Shown here: positions 41,318 through 52,013 of the stretch, one piece after another
How positions within the stretch are numbered: position 1 is the stretch's first letter
How the letters are laid out: each line of letters starts with the position of its first letter
Assembly (NCBI GenBank): GCA_022376465.1
Contig: JACDTU010000009.1
Span: 496,001 to 560,000 of the forward strand
Source: Cubamyces lactineus
Lineage: Eukaryota > Basidiomycota > Agaricomycetes > Polyporales > Polyporaceae
DNA: 64,000 nucleotides
Direction of reading: 5' to 3'
Program-made: the position numbers and the translations under genes
Notes under the pieces: model-generated
Databases searched by the model: none
Seen by the model: only the letters and a program-made list of their open reading frames with translations
What the model was told of the DNA's origin: nothing

Positions 41318-42103
41318 CATAATCGGCAAAGGTCCTGCAGCTTGGGAACCAGCGCTCTCGATGGGTGTTGGGAGGGACGCTATCGAGCATGCAGAAACAA
41401 AGGCGGGCCTGGGGAATTGATCACCGACAGACAGAAAGCGGTGGACAGTAGCGACCCTAGTACTGCTTGGTAATATTTGATTGCTCTGTACAGGTGATCT
41501 ACGGTTTGCCCATCGCGACTCGGAGAGGAACTGAGCGCTACGTGCGTTTAAAAAAGCGCCCATTATAGCTGACGCCACATCCGCTGCCGTGCACGCTGCT
41601 TCCCCCCCTTCCTTCCCTCGAGAATCAACAGAGCATGTATCGGAACGTTTTCATGGGAAAAGATACTGTTGTCCAGGTCGCTACGAACCCCACGATATCC
41701 ACTGGTCGTTCTCACGCTAGACCCGGGGATTACATCAGCTGCATATCTGTCGGACCGTCATTCTCGTCGGAAGAACTTGGAGATGTGGCTGATCTTCGAC
41801 GCTACGTCCAAACGGCGATGCTAGATAGTGTGAAACATTTTCTACTGCTTCTGTAATCCACTGCTGATAGGACTCTGTGCAGGATCGACTTGACACTAGG
41901 CAAGCATGTATGACTATTGACCGCAACACGAATTCAAGACCTCGTTTGAACGAGTAAATTCGCTCAGAATTCATACTGCATTAATATCAGAAGCCAGGCA
42001 CACCGTGTCATGACTGTGAACTCCCTGCTACACTACCGAGAAGTATATCTGCTTCTCGATACACACGACACTAGGCTCACAGGTACCACCAATTCCTCAA
42101 ACA

Positions 42104-42118
42104 CTCCATCCATCGGAG
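42104..42118 (+). promoter_or_regulatory. Conserved inverted element upstream of array protease B
   Basis: CTCCATCCATCGGAG, about 70 bases before the TATA box and 140-154 before the start codon of protease B. One arm base differs (A for G) from the perfect inverted repeat. Confidence 0.6.
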
Positions 42119-42186
42119 AATCGCAAATCGACGTGCGAGCAGAAATGATGAGGTCGCTCATGACGGTCTTATTGTGTATGCTTTGC

Positions 42187-42194
42187 TATATAAG
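42187..42194 (+). promoter_or_regulatory. TATA box of array protease B
   Basis: TATATAAG, 64-71 bases upstream of the start codon. It lies in the same relative position as the TATA box of protease C. Confidence 0.7.
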
Positions 42195-42257
42195 CTCGGT
42201 GTCCGACTAACTGTCCTTCTCAGTGCTCGTACGCGCACCTATCTCCGGACTAAGAAG

Positions 42258-44172
42258 ATGTTGTTCTTGCCGCTTCCCAAGCTCTCACACGTCCTAAACC
42301 TGCTCTTGATGCTCTTTGAGGGAGCGACTAGTGTACGGGCATCTCCTGCTGCAGCGGTAGTCGACAACCTAGTCACCATGCCCTTCGTGAAACGCTTCAA
42401 TTTCACCGGGTCGACCAAGATCTTGCAACGCGACCAAGCTCGTGCACGTAACCTACGTGCGCGAGGCATATCACCAGGCACCAAGACGTCGCCGTTTCCA
42501 TCCCCAGAGGCCTCCAGTATAACGGCTCAAAACCAACTCATGCAATATGTCGCAGAGGTTCGTGGCACGCGTATCTTCTATCTCGTTGACTTCGGCCTGA
42601 GTAATAGCGATCATAGATTCGCGTCGGCGCCGTGCCCCCCACCACCTGTATGTGCACCTCACATCATATCGCGGTCGTACTATGGCAACCTCTAAGATGC
42701 ATACCCTAGATGAGCTTATCGTCGACACCGGTAGCTCCAATGTGTGGGTTGGCGCAGGTCAAACATATGTGCAGACTGTGACAAGCAGATTAGCCGGTGA
42801 TAACGTGGTATGTCGTTCTCAAGATACAGGTTGTGGGATGCTGAGCGAATAGCTGCCCTGTGCCAACCGTTCAGTCGATAGAATACGGGGGCGGGCGCTC
42901 AATGTCAGGTAAGCAGGGTACAAGATACGCTTCCGGTATGAGGCGCACTGACGCCAGGTGGTCATGCAGGCGTGGAGTGGATTGATAGTGTTGGCATTGG
43001 AGGAACAGGCTTAGGGTTGGAGATACCATATCAATCTATCGGCGTAGCTTCGGAATCTGTAGGCTTCGAAGGCGTTGATGGTGTTCTTGGGTGCGTATAC
43101 TACTCACCTATTAAGAACAGAATCGTCATGTGCTGATCGAACGCTATAGCTTGGGTCCAAGAGACCTTTCACTCGGTACACTGAGTCCAGATATAAATAG
43201 CACGGTTGCAACCGGTGAGCGAGAGATCCTGATAATCTTGGTTCTTTGTATCTGAGGTCAGTAGTACTCAACATTTGCTTGTTCACAGTGGTCCAGAACT
43301 TGTTCAACCAGGGAGACACTGGTTTTCTGTCCGTTTCCATATCCTTCGAACCGATACTAGGACCAGACGACGTCAGTGGCGAATTAACATTTGGCGGCGT
43401 AGACACGTCTAGATTCATCGGAGACATCAATGTTGCGTACGTTTCGCTCTTGTCGCCTCGCTCCGCATATCAATGAACTCCCAACAGCCCTTTCACAACT
43501 ATCTCGCCATCGTCTCAGTACTACGGGGTCGACCAGGCCGTCCGCTATGGGTCATCTACGCCGCTCCTCAACAATAACCCCGGCATTTTTGACACTGGCA
43601 CGACTTTGTTGCTCATCGCTACAGGTAACGTGTATTCCGGCTTTTTAGTGCATCAACCTGACATATGTCCCCCGAAGACGCCCTGAACACCTACGTCGAA
43701 GCGATTGGCGCCACTTTCGATGACGAGACGGAGCTCTATCGCATCTCTCCCGCACAATACGCGGATCTGCAAAGCATGTTCTTCACGATCAACGACGTAC
43801 ACGAGTTCCATCCCTATACGGAGTAGCTAGTACATACTAACTTCGTGGTCCTCCACAGGTTGTTTACGAATTCACTGCCAACGCACAAATTTGGCCGGTA
43901 CGCCTCAGTCTTCCTCTCACGTTCGCACCGATAACTTACACAGGCGGGAAACCTAACAGCGCAGCTTGAACACCCTCATAGGAGGTAGCCCGGACTGCGT
44001 TTACCTCATCGTGGGCGACGTTGGCGCCTACTCCGGCTCGGGCATGGACATCATCAACGGCATGGCCTTCATGGAACGGTTCTACACCTCGTTCAATACC
44101 AACACCGGCGCCCACCTGTCCATCGGCGTCGGCATAGCGAACACTCCTAACACCCATGCTACGACGAACTAG
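42258..44172 (+). CDS. Secreted pepsin-like aspartic protease B (both catalytic triads intact)
   Basis: ATG 42258 gives a signal peptide (MLFLPLPKLSHVLNLLLMLF) and a propeptide with VKRFNFTGSTKILQRDQ. The first triad is LIVDTGSSNVWVGA, the flap SIEYGGGRSMSG, the second triad NPGIFDTGTTLLLIAT. All catalytic elements are canonical, making this the one array member with a fully standard active site. Other blocks: ELTFGGVDTSRFIGD, YRISPAQYADLQSMFFTIND, FTANAQIWP, IIGG-like LNTLIGGSPDCVYLIV, GSGMDIINGMAFMERFYTSF. Intron positions match A and C. Near the C-terminus it has a slightly longer loop (FNTNTGAHLSIGVGI) than its paralogues. Stop TAG 44170-44172. Role inferred: extracellular protein digestion for nitrogen scavenging. 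Confidence 0.93.
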
Positions 44173-44877
44173 TATTACGGCCGTACTGATGAACGTGTCC
44201 TCATCGACGAGCCTGACCGCCGTGCTGATGGTTACATCCATGTCCTACGTATACGTAACTGTTTAACGGAATATTTACCAGGATTGCTTGTCGATGATGC
44301 TGGCAAGGACATCCCGGATATGGCAGAATACGCTTTGGTGTCCGGCCATAGGCTGCTTTGACAGCCCCTGTGGCATCGGCGCCGGACATCGCCCGTACTA
44401 ACCCACGTCGCGTCCCTTTCTTCTACAGGATTAATGGAAAGAGGCGTGTTCGGTTTCTCGCCATATGTATCGTGGGGTGTTGATCCGTATAGGGGCTTCT
44501 ATCCACACGACTTTGCGATCACATGCCTGTGGCGCTCGTGTACGCCCACCTTGTATGTGAACTGTGAGTACGGAGGATTATCTCATCAGATTCGTACCTG
44601 ATAAAACTACTAGGCTGCCCTTGCAGAACAGCGAGGCTGGTACGTTGAAGGTTTTGAAGTAATACGCGACAATGCTACCGCTCACTGGTAATGTGGTTCG
44701 TACAGACGAGACGAGTCCATAGTCACTTTCTGAGCTTGGGCAGCTGCAATGAACAAGGTGAAGGCGGCCAGCTGAGAATTATCGCCGTGGCTAGACTCGC
44801 TAACCACCGAGCCTTGATGCGTACCTGCTTTTCAGTACGTATCATCACAGACGCGCTGATACTACCGTGCACAAACA

Positions 44878-44892
44878 CTCCGTCCATCGGAG
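44878..44892 (+). promoter_or_regulatory. Conserved inverted element upstream of the protease pseudogene
   Basis: CTCCGTCCATCGGAG, a perfect 5-bp inverted repeat around a 5-bp spacer, 149-163 bases before the lost start codon of the decayed copy. It is the best-preserved part of this relic. Confidence 0.6.
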
Positions 44893-45040
44893 AGCTGTAA
44901 GATCGCGAATCGGCAGGTACGGAGAGTACCTTCTCGCGGTGAGTGTGAGCGAGCACCGTTCAAAAATCAAATTTATCATTCACTAGAATCTTTAGAGTGG
45001 CCTTAGCACTCTTCTGTACACCCCTCTTCGCACCGAGAAC

Positions 45041-45245
45041 ATCTTGCCATCGAAGCTTTCGAAGTTCTCGTCTCTGCTTCTGGTGCTGCCCCACGCCATC
45101 GCTGTGTAGGCTATCCCTACTTGAGGGCCGACGACAACCTGACGTCTTGAACACTGATGTCGACGCCGTTGGCGTCATGTTCTATGATAGGACGTAGTAT
45201 ACTCGCGGCGCAACCCTAGTAGGAGGTAGGCCTGACTGTATGTGA
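45041..45245 (+). pseudogene. Decayed, internally deleted copy of the array aspartic protease
   Basis: Three pieces of a protease gene in the right order but far too close together. (1) 45041-45109 lines up with the signal-peptide codons of B and C, but the start is ATC instead of ATG and the frame ends in TAG at 45107. (2) 45141-45197 lines up with the protease B exon beginning at 43678 (DALNTYVEAIGATFDDETEL); the relic reads DVLNTDVDAVGVMFYDRT and then a stop. (3) 45211-45245 matches the last exon of B (about 43969-44003, around LIGGSPDC). Both catalytic triads and everything between are deleted. Its TATA box is also degraded (CAAAAATCAAA where C has AGTATATAAATCA). It cannot encode a protease. 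Confidence 0.8.
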
Positions 45246-46036
45246 GCAAGATTAGTCTCAAAGACACGTATTCATACTCCACGAGCAGGATCCAGAGCTC
45301 GCGAACGACGCCCTTTGTAGCTGGGCAACAAACCTCACGATGGTTCTCGTGGCGTGAGTAGGCGGCTTTCAGAACGTCTATCAGGCACATTGACGATCGC
45401 TAGAGTCGCTCATGGGTAGCGCTACATAGTGCGTACGGCTCCAGGGACAACTTTGACAGCAGTGACACCGGTGCCGGTGGTCGCTTGAGATCGACTATAT
45501 CGCGTTTTCTGAAAACATAGGCCTGGTGGAGATAGGCGCGCCCTTTTTCCCACTACCTGTCACGGAAGACGCTGATCCGTCTTTCAATTGCAGACCACAG
45601 GACCTCAAGACAGCATGCCGCGACTCTAGTACAGTATCGGCCTGGTTATGACTGTGAACGCGGGGGATTATGTGAGCTTGGTACCTGATAGACACATTGA
45701 TCTCGCTTGGATGTTAGGACATCCTCGACTCGCGGTGAGGCTCATACGGACCATTCTGAAGCATGATCCCGTGCCGATGTTGCCGTTCAAGTTCACTGAT
45801 AATGTGGAACTTTCAGTAAAGCGTCAAGCCCGATCATCTCACGAGCCTAGCTCCTGAACCTGGACACCTGCAACGATACTAAACGATGCTACTGGCAATG
45901 GCGGTCAGCTGGGAAATATCGCCCTCGCTAAACTCGTTACTCATTGTCTTATGACATTCTAACCGTGATGCCAGTGCGTACCTGCTTGACATTACATACG
46001 TTCCCATAGATGCCGACGCTAGCGTTGCCTCAAACA

Positions 46037-46051
46037 CTCCGTTCATCGGAG
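46037..46051 (+). promoter_or_regulatory. Conserved inverted element upstream of array protease C
   Basis: CTCCGTTCATCGGAG, a perfect 5-bp inverted repeat around a 5-bp spacer, 72 bases before the TATA box and 151-165 before the start codon of protease C. Confidence 0.6.
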
Positions 46052-46122
46052 GATGGCAAGACCGTAAATCAGCAGATGGAATGAGGACTGGCGCATGAGG
46101 TAAGTGAGGAGGAACCATTCAG

Positions 46123-46130
46123 TATATAAA
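46123..46130 (+). promoter_or_regulatory. TATA box of array protease C
   Basis: TATATAAA, 72-79 bases upstream of the start codon, in the same arrangement with the inverted element as in protease B. Confidence 0.7.
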
Positions 46131-46201
46131 TCAGACGTTCCACTGACAATCATCTTCAGAGTAGCCTCAGCTCTCTTCCACACATCTTCACGCCGAGCAA
46201 G

Positions 46202-48205
46202 ATGACGCTATCAAAGTTCTCAATCTTCCGGGCCTCATCTCTGCTTTTGCTACTGCTACATGACATCACCGCTGCGAATGCGATTCCTGCTAGTGCGACT
46301 ACAACAGACGACACCCCGATCACTCTACCTGTTGCGAAGCGCCTCAACTTCACTGGATCGACCAAGATCTTGCAACACGACCAAGGTCGCGCGCGCCATC
46401 TCCTCACGCAAGCCGCAGGACGACTCGGCACCGGGATCTCGCTATCTCCGTCTCCGGAGGCCTCCAGTATCCCAGCTACCAATCAGCTCGTGCAGTATGT
46501 CGCCAGCGTGAGTAGCACACGCGACCAACATGTTGCTAAGTAATTCCACCTGTGAACTCACCTGGACGTCACCTTAGGTTCGGATCGGCTCACCCCCTAC
46601 TACATGTATGCGCTTCGCAAGTACCTGATGTCGCTTAGTTATTGAATCGCCAATATCTTCTAGATCAACTGGTAGTCGACACCGGATCCTCCAACACGTG
46701 GATCGGTGCGGGGCAGACCTACATACAAACGTGGACAACCAGGCAGACGCGGGACCAGGTGGTAGGTGCCTCAACTCAGAGCTATAGAGCTGACCGAGGA
46801 TGCTAAGCGAATATCGTCAATTCTGTACCAGTCGTTGACATACGGCGTTGGGGAGTATATGTCAGGTGAGCCTCGAGTCGTTACCTGCTCTACATGCGGG
46901 CGCGTTCTGATGCGTTACCGTTCCGCCATAACCAGGCGTGGAATTCACCGACACTATCAACATGGGCGTCGGGGGATTAGGATTGACTGTTACTGGCCAG
47001 TCTATCGGAGTCGCCTCGGAATGGGGAGGCTTTGAAGGCGTCGATGGTGTCCTCGGGTATGTATCCTAGCGAACTGTTAAGCCTAGGTGTATAATCATGT
47101 ACTGAAGAGTCGAGTAGCTTGGGCCCGACTGAGCTCACCATCGGGACGCTCACTCCTGACACCACCACCTCCATTCCAACAGGCGAGTGCGCACTTCCCA
47201 TAGAGCGCGGCCTATTGCTGATCAATTGTTCTCGCTTTCTGCCCACAGTGACGGACAACCTCTTCTCCCAGAGCTACATCCAAAACGACATCGTCTCAAT
47301 ATACTTCCGGCCGACGCAGGCCAACAACGTCGCCAACGGAGTGCTGACATTCGGCGATACGTACATGTACGGAATCGTCGGAGCCATCAACTATGCGTTC
47401 GTAACACTTTCTCCGCTGTGATGGCGGTGGGCTCCAAGTACTGACCTGCCCAAAAGCCCTATCACGGCTACTAAACCGTCCTCCATGTATTGGGGCATCA
47501 ACCAAGGGCTCCGATATGGCGCATCGTCGAAGCTTCTCACCTCCAGCCCTGGTATTTTCGATACTCGCACCACTCTGACCCTCCTAGCTACAGGCAAGTT
47601 CTCGCCTTGGCGACTGCTTCAGACGTATAGTGTTCGTATGCCGCTGACGGCGTCTCCCCGACAGACGTTTTGACCACTTACATCAGCCTGGTGGGCGCCG
47701 AGTTCGATGAGACGACGAACTTCTTCCGCATCACCCCTGCGCAGTACAACAACCTGCAGAGTTTGTTCTTCACGATCAACAACGTCCGTACCGTTCTATT
47801 TTCCCTTCTCCTAGGAGACGTGCGTGCCCCGGGCCCTAGTCCGACACTGACACGCGCCGCTGCAGGTTATTTACGAATTCACCGCCAACGCGCAGATCTG
47901 GCCGGTACGTCTCGCTGCTCACCTTCAATCACCTTTCGCAATCCATCCGATCCGGTCCGCAGTGGCATGTGGCGGCTGACATCCATCGTTTCTGCCTCTT
48001 CGCACAGCGCAACTTGAACAGCGCCATCGGAGGCACGTCCGACTACGTGTACCTCGTTTTGGGCGACATCGGCTGGAACTCGGGCCTAGGTATGGACTTT
48101 ATCAACGGCATGACGTTCATCGAGCGGTACTACATGGTGTTCGACACCGGGAACCACCGCGTCGGTATCGCGAACACTCCGTACACGAGGGCTACGACGA
48201 ATTAA
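46202..48205 (+). CDS. Secreted pepsin-like aspartic protease C, second triad altered (Asp-Thr-Arg)
   Basis: ATG 46202 opens a signal peptide (MTLSKFSIFRASSLLLLLLH) and propeptide (LPVAKRLNFTGSTKILQHDQ). The first triad is normal (LVVDTGSSNTWIGA), and the flap keeps its Tyr in SLTYGVGEYMSG. The second triad reads SPGIFDTRTTLTLLAT: the Gly after Asp-Thr is Arg (GAT ACT CGC, 47559-47567). A bulky charged side chain in this tight loop is expected to disturb the active site, so the product may be weak, inactive or altered in specificity. The rest of the frame and the splice sites look maintained: VLTFGDTYMYGIVGAINYA, FFRITPAQYNNLQSLFFTIN, FTANAQIWP, FINGMTFIERYYMVFDTGNH. Stop TAA 48203-48205. The intact frame argues against simple decay. 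Confidence 0.92.
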
Positions 48206-50617
48206 GCGGCGAAGGGTCTGTTGGCGGGCCGAGGTGCAGAATGTATTGTGCCGTTGCTCTGGATTTGTTGTAAACGTGGCTTCGCAGTGTATATATGCAG
48301 AGCAGTGCATCGTTAGAAAGTCGGTCGCAGAATTGATACAGAGGCGCGAAAGTGTGTCTGAACTCGGCGTGTTCAAGCATGGAATGCCGATTAGTCCACG
48401 AGTACGAAGGTTGTGTTATCATGCTCTGACTCGGAGGCGAGGCACGACGGTGATCTGGATGACACGAGCTGGTGCGCTATCGGGCCACGACAATGCAGGC
48501 GGCCTGTGAGCACTATTAAGAAAGAGGCGCCTCAGGCTGTGGGCTTGTGGGAGCTCAACGTTACGGTGACAATCACTGACCGGGGTGGACTGTGCCGTCT
48601 ATCCTTCCTCATACTTGGCTCGGTGAGTGCGATCGCTGCACCACTCCGGACGGCGTCTCGTACGAACAGGCCATCGTCAAATGGAAGTTCAAGTGCCGGC
48701 ACTGCACGCTGTCGGAGCCGCTGACTTGTTACCTCTTCACTGCATGCTGTACGCAGATTCCTTTCCACCGGCACTGATCTTGCAGACGCCTGCTCTTCGA
48801 GAGATCCTGGATGACCGGACACGATTCGCTTCGTGGCGGAGGGAAGGGAGATGGCGGTGGAGTGGACCAAATGCGTGTGGTTTCATGCTACCAAGACCTC
48901 AACTCGGGAGCGGGATAGGGCTGTGGAAATGCAAAGCCGAAGTCTGCCAAGACGCGGAAAGCCGGTCAGGGCGCGACGGGTCGGTGAACTGAGCGGTCCG
49001 AGCGACGATAGGATCTTGCTCCCGACTTCGAGGTCAAATTGCAAGTCGCCGGTCGAACGCAGCATGGCCTCGGGCGTTGCCAGCAATTTTTATACCCTGC
49101 GTTGCTGCCGAATCAACGGCCGGATGTATGTAATTGCCCGGAGCCCGTGTCCCGTGCGAGATGCGTGCCAGCGAGAGAAGGGCCATCATTATCGTTAAAT
49201 CGTAGTAACGCATGCGACAGAACGCTATATGGCTTTGGTGTACCCGCGCAGTGCGCAACCTGAGTCAGGGGAAGGCAGAACCACCGGACCCGACGCTCCA
49301 ACGCTGCCTCTCATGTGCCATTCGCGGGAAGACGAGCCGCAGCGAAACTCGCCCCCTACGCTGGTCCAGGAACGATGCATGAGCTTCTTTGTAGAATCAC
49401 CGGTGTGCGAGCGATCGAGAATGAAGAATTCAGCAGCGGTGCCGAACTACGCGTCCTCGAACTTTCAGCGTTGGAGCTGCAGAGCCGAGCCGAGAATTCG
49501 CGGTGTCGCGAGACCCCAGATCTCAAAATAATCGAACGTACCTGAGAGCAGTGCGGTAGAGCATGTGCCTCGGTGTACTTATCCACCGTCGTCGATGGCC
49601 GTGACGTTCGGCTGTAGCGTAGGGTTCAGTCGAGGGCGGGAGAAACACTGCGGAGGTACTCGCCTTGAGAGCGGTTGGCATGCGGCGCCGGCAGGTCTAG
49701 GTGTGATTTGATGTCACAACAAGAATATGCGATTAATCGCAAAACTGTTCCACACGGTGGCAGAAATGCTTGAGCGTCAGCGTTAACATTCACCGACCAT
49801 GTTGATACTGTCTTGAGTGATCGTGTCATATTATCGTGGCCATATACCTGTGAGGCAGTCTCAGTACATTGTAGGACTTTCGTGTAATTTTTGCGGGTTT
49901 GGACTCTGGAGGAGTTGGCACTGTAGGACGGGTACTGTAGGCTGGTGGTATGTAGCGCGTGGCCGTGAGCGTATATGCCGGCAATGGATTTGCAGCCTTG
50001 CACAATGAGTAATCTCAGGGCTCTGATTGGGTATCCGATGATACATAGTATTCTATGCCACTAGTGTCATTTTGTGTGACCGAAGCAGATAGATCTGTGG
50101 TACTGAGGAGGTACTCACCCGCAACCAGTTCAGGGCGGCCCACAACGACTAGGCACTACACCTGCGTTTATGGCGTCGAGGCATAGTGTTTACTGCAGTA
50201 ATGGTTTCTCCGTAGTTCCTGTAGATTGAGCTGGATGTTCCTCGGGGTTGGGTAGTGCTGGTGAGTAAGGAAGAGGAGAAGCGCGCAGGATCCACAACAT
50301 AGGCGCCGACCTGGAGGGTACCCTGTGGGTGCTGGCACGGGGCCGTGGGAGAAAGGCGATGAGCCAATCGGGGTGGAGAGGAAAGAGAGAGTACCTTCGC
50401 GGTCAGGCCCACGGCGGATGTCAGGCCTTCAGGTTTTCGTGCACTCGCTCAGATCTCCTCCATCTCCCTCCACAGCGTCTCCCTCGTCCGCTAGGCTCTC
50501 TCCTCCCCCTTCCCTTCCCCCGCCTCCTCCTCGGCCCCCTCCCTCCTCCCTCCATATAAAGTCGCGTCGGTGTCCGCACCTCATATCCGAGCACCTCACC
50601 CACCCGACTTGCTCAAG
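48206..50617. other. Intergenic, 2.4 kb, between protease C and the zinc transporter
   Basis: No supported gene. One plus-strand segment (about 48592-48777) encodes a short stretch with two Cys pairs (CDRC and CRHC about 25 residues apart), but its frame has no ATG start and stops quickly. The last 150 bases before the transporter are strongly CT-rich, with a TATA box. Confidence 0.45.
50555..50560 (+). promoter_or_regulatory. TATA box of the ZIP transporter
   Basis: TATAAA within CCATATAAAGTCG, 58-63 bases before the start codon and at the end of a long CT-rich tract (about 50450-50550). Confidence 0.65.
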
Positions 50618-52013
50618 ATGCGCCACGCCCGCCTTCTCGCCCGCGACGACGACGACAGTGTCAACTGCGGCTCTGGTGGCGGCGACCGCCGCTATACTGG
50701 CCTCCGCATCGCCTCCATCTTCATCATCCTTGCGACCTCTCTCATCGGCGCTCTCTTCCCCGTGCTCGCGAAGAGAACCAAGTGGTTGAGCAACCGTATC
50801 CCCACACGGGTCTTCGACACAGCCAAGTACTTTGGCAGCGGTGTAATTGTAAGTCCTTCCATCCTTCTGCCAATCCTCATGCTCAACGCTTGCATTCTGC
50901 TCGTTAGATCGCCACATCCCTCATCCACCTCCTCGATCCTGCCATCGATGAGCTTTCGTCGCCCTGCTTGCCCGAGGGATGGGGAGATTACGTGAGTGCA
51001 CTCTTCGGCTCGCTTCTCTCTTAATATACTCACGCTAACGTGCTTCACCAAGCCCTACGCCCTAGGCATATGCCTCATCAGCATATTCCTCATCTTCATC
51101 ACCGAGCTTGTCGCCTTCCGCTGGGGAACGGCCATGCTTGCCAGGATGGGTCTCGCGCACGATGCGCATGGCCACGGGCTCGCCTCACACGCTGCCCACG
51201 GCCCGGAGACAGATAGGGCAACTCAAGCGCTGACTCGGAAGCAGCAAGGGTCTGACAACTCCCTCACGCGCGAGAAGAGCGGGGACGTCGAGAGCCAACA
51301 TTCTCGCGACCACGAGCACGACGAGCCTCAGTACCCACATGCCCACTCTGATGTCGAAAAGCATCATGGCCACCACAGTCATCACGCCGATGCACTCGGA
51401 GATTCTCCTTCGGCACAGATCATTGGCATTGCGGTGCTAGAGTTTGGTGTGCTACTGCACAGCGTGCTTATCGGACTTACCCTCGCGGTCAACGACGAGT
51501 TCAAGGTTCTGTTCATCGTCATCATCTTCCATCGTGAGTGCTACCCACTTCTCTATCTGCGCGACGACTCCCATGTACTCACGTTCTGGATCAGAAATGT
51601 TTGAGGGGCTTGGTGTTGGATCCCGTCTGGCGTACATTCGCCTTCCGCAAAAATACAATTTTATACCAGTGGTCGGCGCCCTACTCTTCGGCATCACTAC
51701 ACCCATTGGCATCGCCGTCGGCCTCGGCGTTCGCCAGTCGTACAACCCAGATAGCACGACCGCAAGCATCGTCAGCGGTATTCTGGACTCGTTCAGCAGT
51801 GGCATCCTCCTGTACACTGGTCTCGTTGAGGTGAGTACATGTGCTTTCTCCCCGCACGCCATCCTGAGTATTCACGTGCTGGTACAGCTTATGGCCCACG
51901 AGTTCCTCTTCAACTCCGATATGCTCAACGGGTCCAACGCCAAGCTTGCGTATGCCATCGGCTGTATGATGCTTGGCGCTGCCCTGATGGCTCTGCTTGG
52001 AAAATGGGCGTGA
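50618..52013 (+). CDS. ZIP-family zinc transporter (ZRT1-like)
   Basis: Plasma-membrane importer of zinc (possibly also iron) of the ZIP family. ATG 50618 reads MRHARLLARDDDDSVNCGSG. First helices: GLRIASIFIILATSLIGALF, then FGSGVI joined to IATSLIHLLDPAIDELSS and PYALGICLISIFLIFITELV. A long cytoplasmic loop carries the His clusters typical of the family (HDAHGHGLASHAAHG, HAHSDVEKHHGHHSHH). The transport helices IV and V hold the signature residues: EFGVLLHSVLIGLTLAV and HQMFEGLGVGSRLA (the Gln codon spans an intron). Closing helices: FIPVVGALLFGITTPIGIAV, FSSGILLYTGLVE and AIGCMMLGAALMALLGKWA. Eight membrane segments in all, four introns, stop TGA 52011-52013. The length and loop agree with fungal Zrt1/Zrt2 proteins. 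Confidence 0.94.

Larger units (their letters stand above)
41318..42257. other. Intergenic between array proteases A and B
   Basis: About 940 bases. It holds the promoter of protease B with the conserved inverted element and a TATA box (listed separately). Nothing else recognised. Confidence 0.5.
44173..46201. other. Interval between proteases B and C holding a decayed fourth copy
   Basis: About 2 kb. The stretch from roughly 44560 to 45110 is a diverged copy of about 45645-46270, that is, of the upstream region and signal-peptide exon of protease C. Shared words include GGATTAT followed by TACCTGATA, CAGCTGRGAAWTATCGCC, TGCGTACCTGCTT and AACACTCCGT. The interval 45300-45640 shows no recognisable gene. 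Confidence 0.65.
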
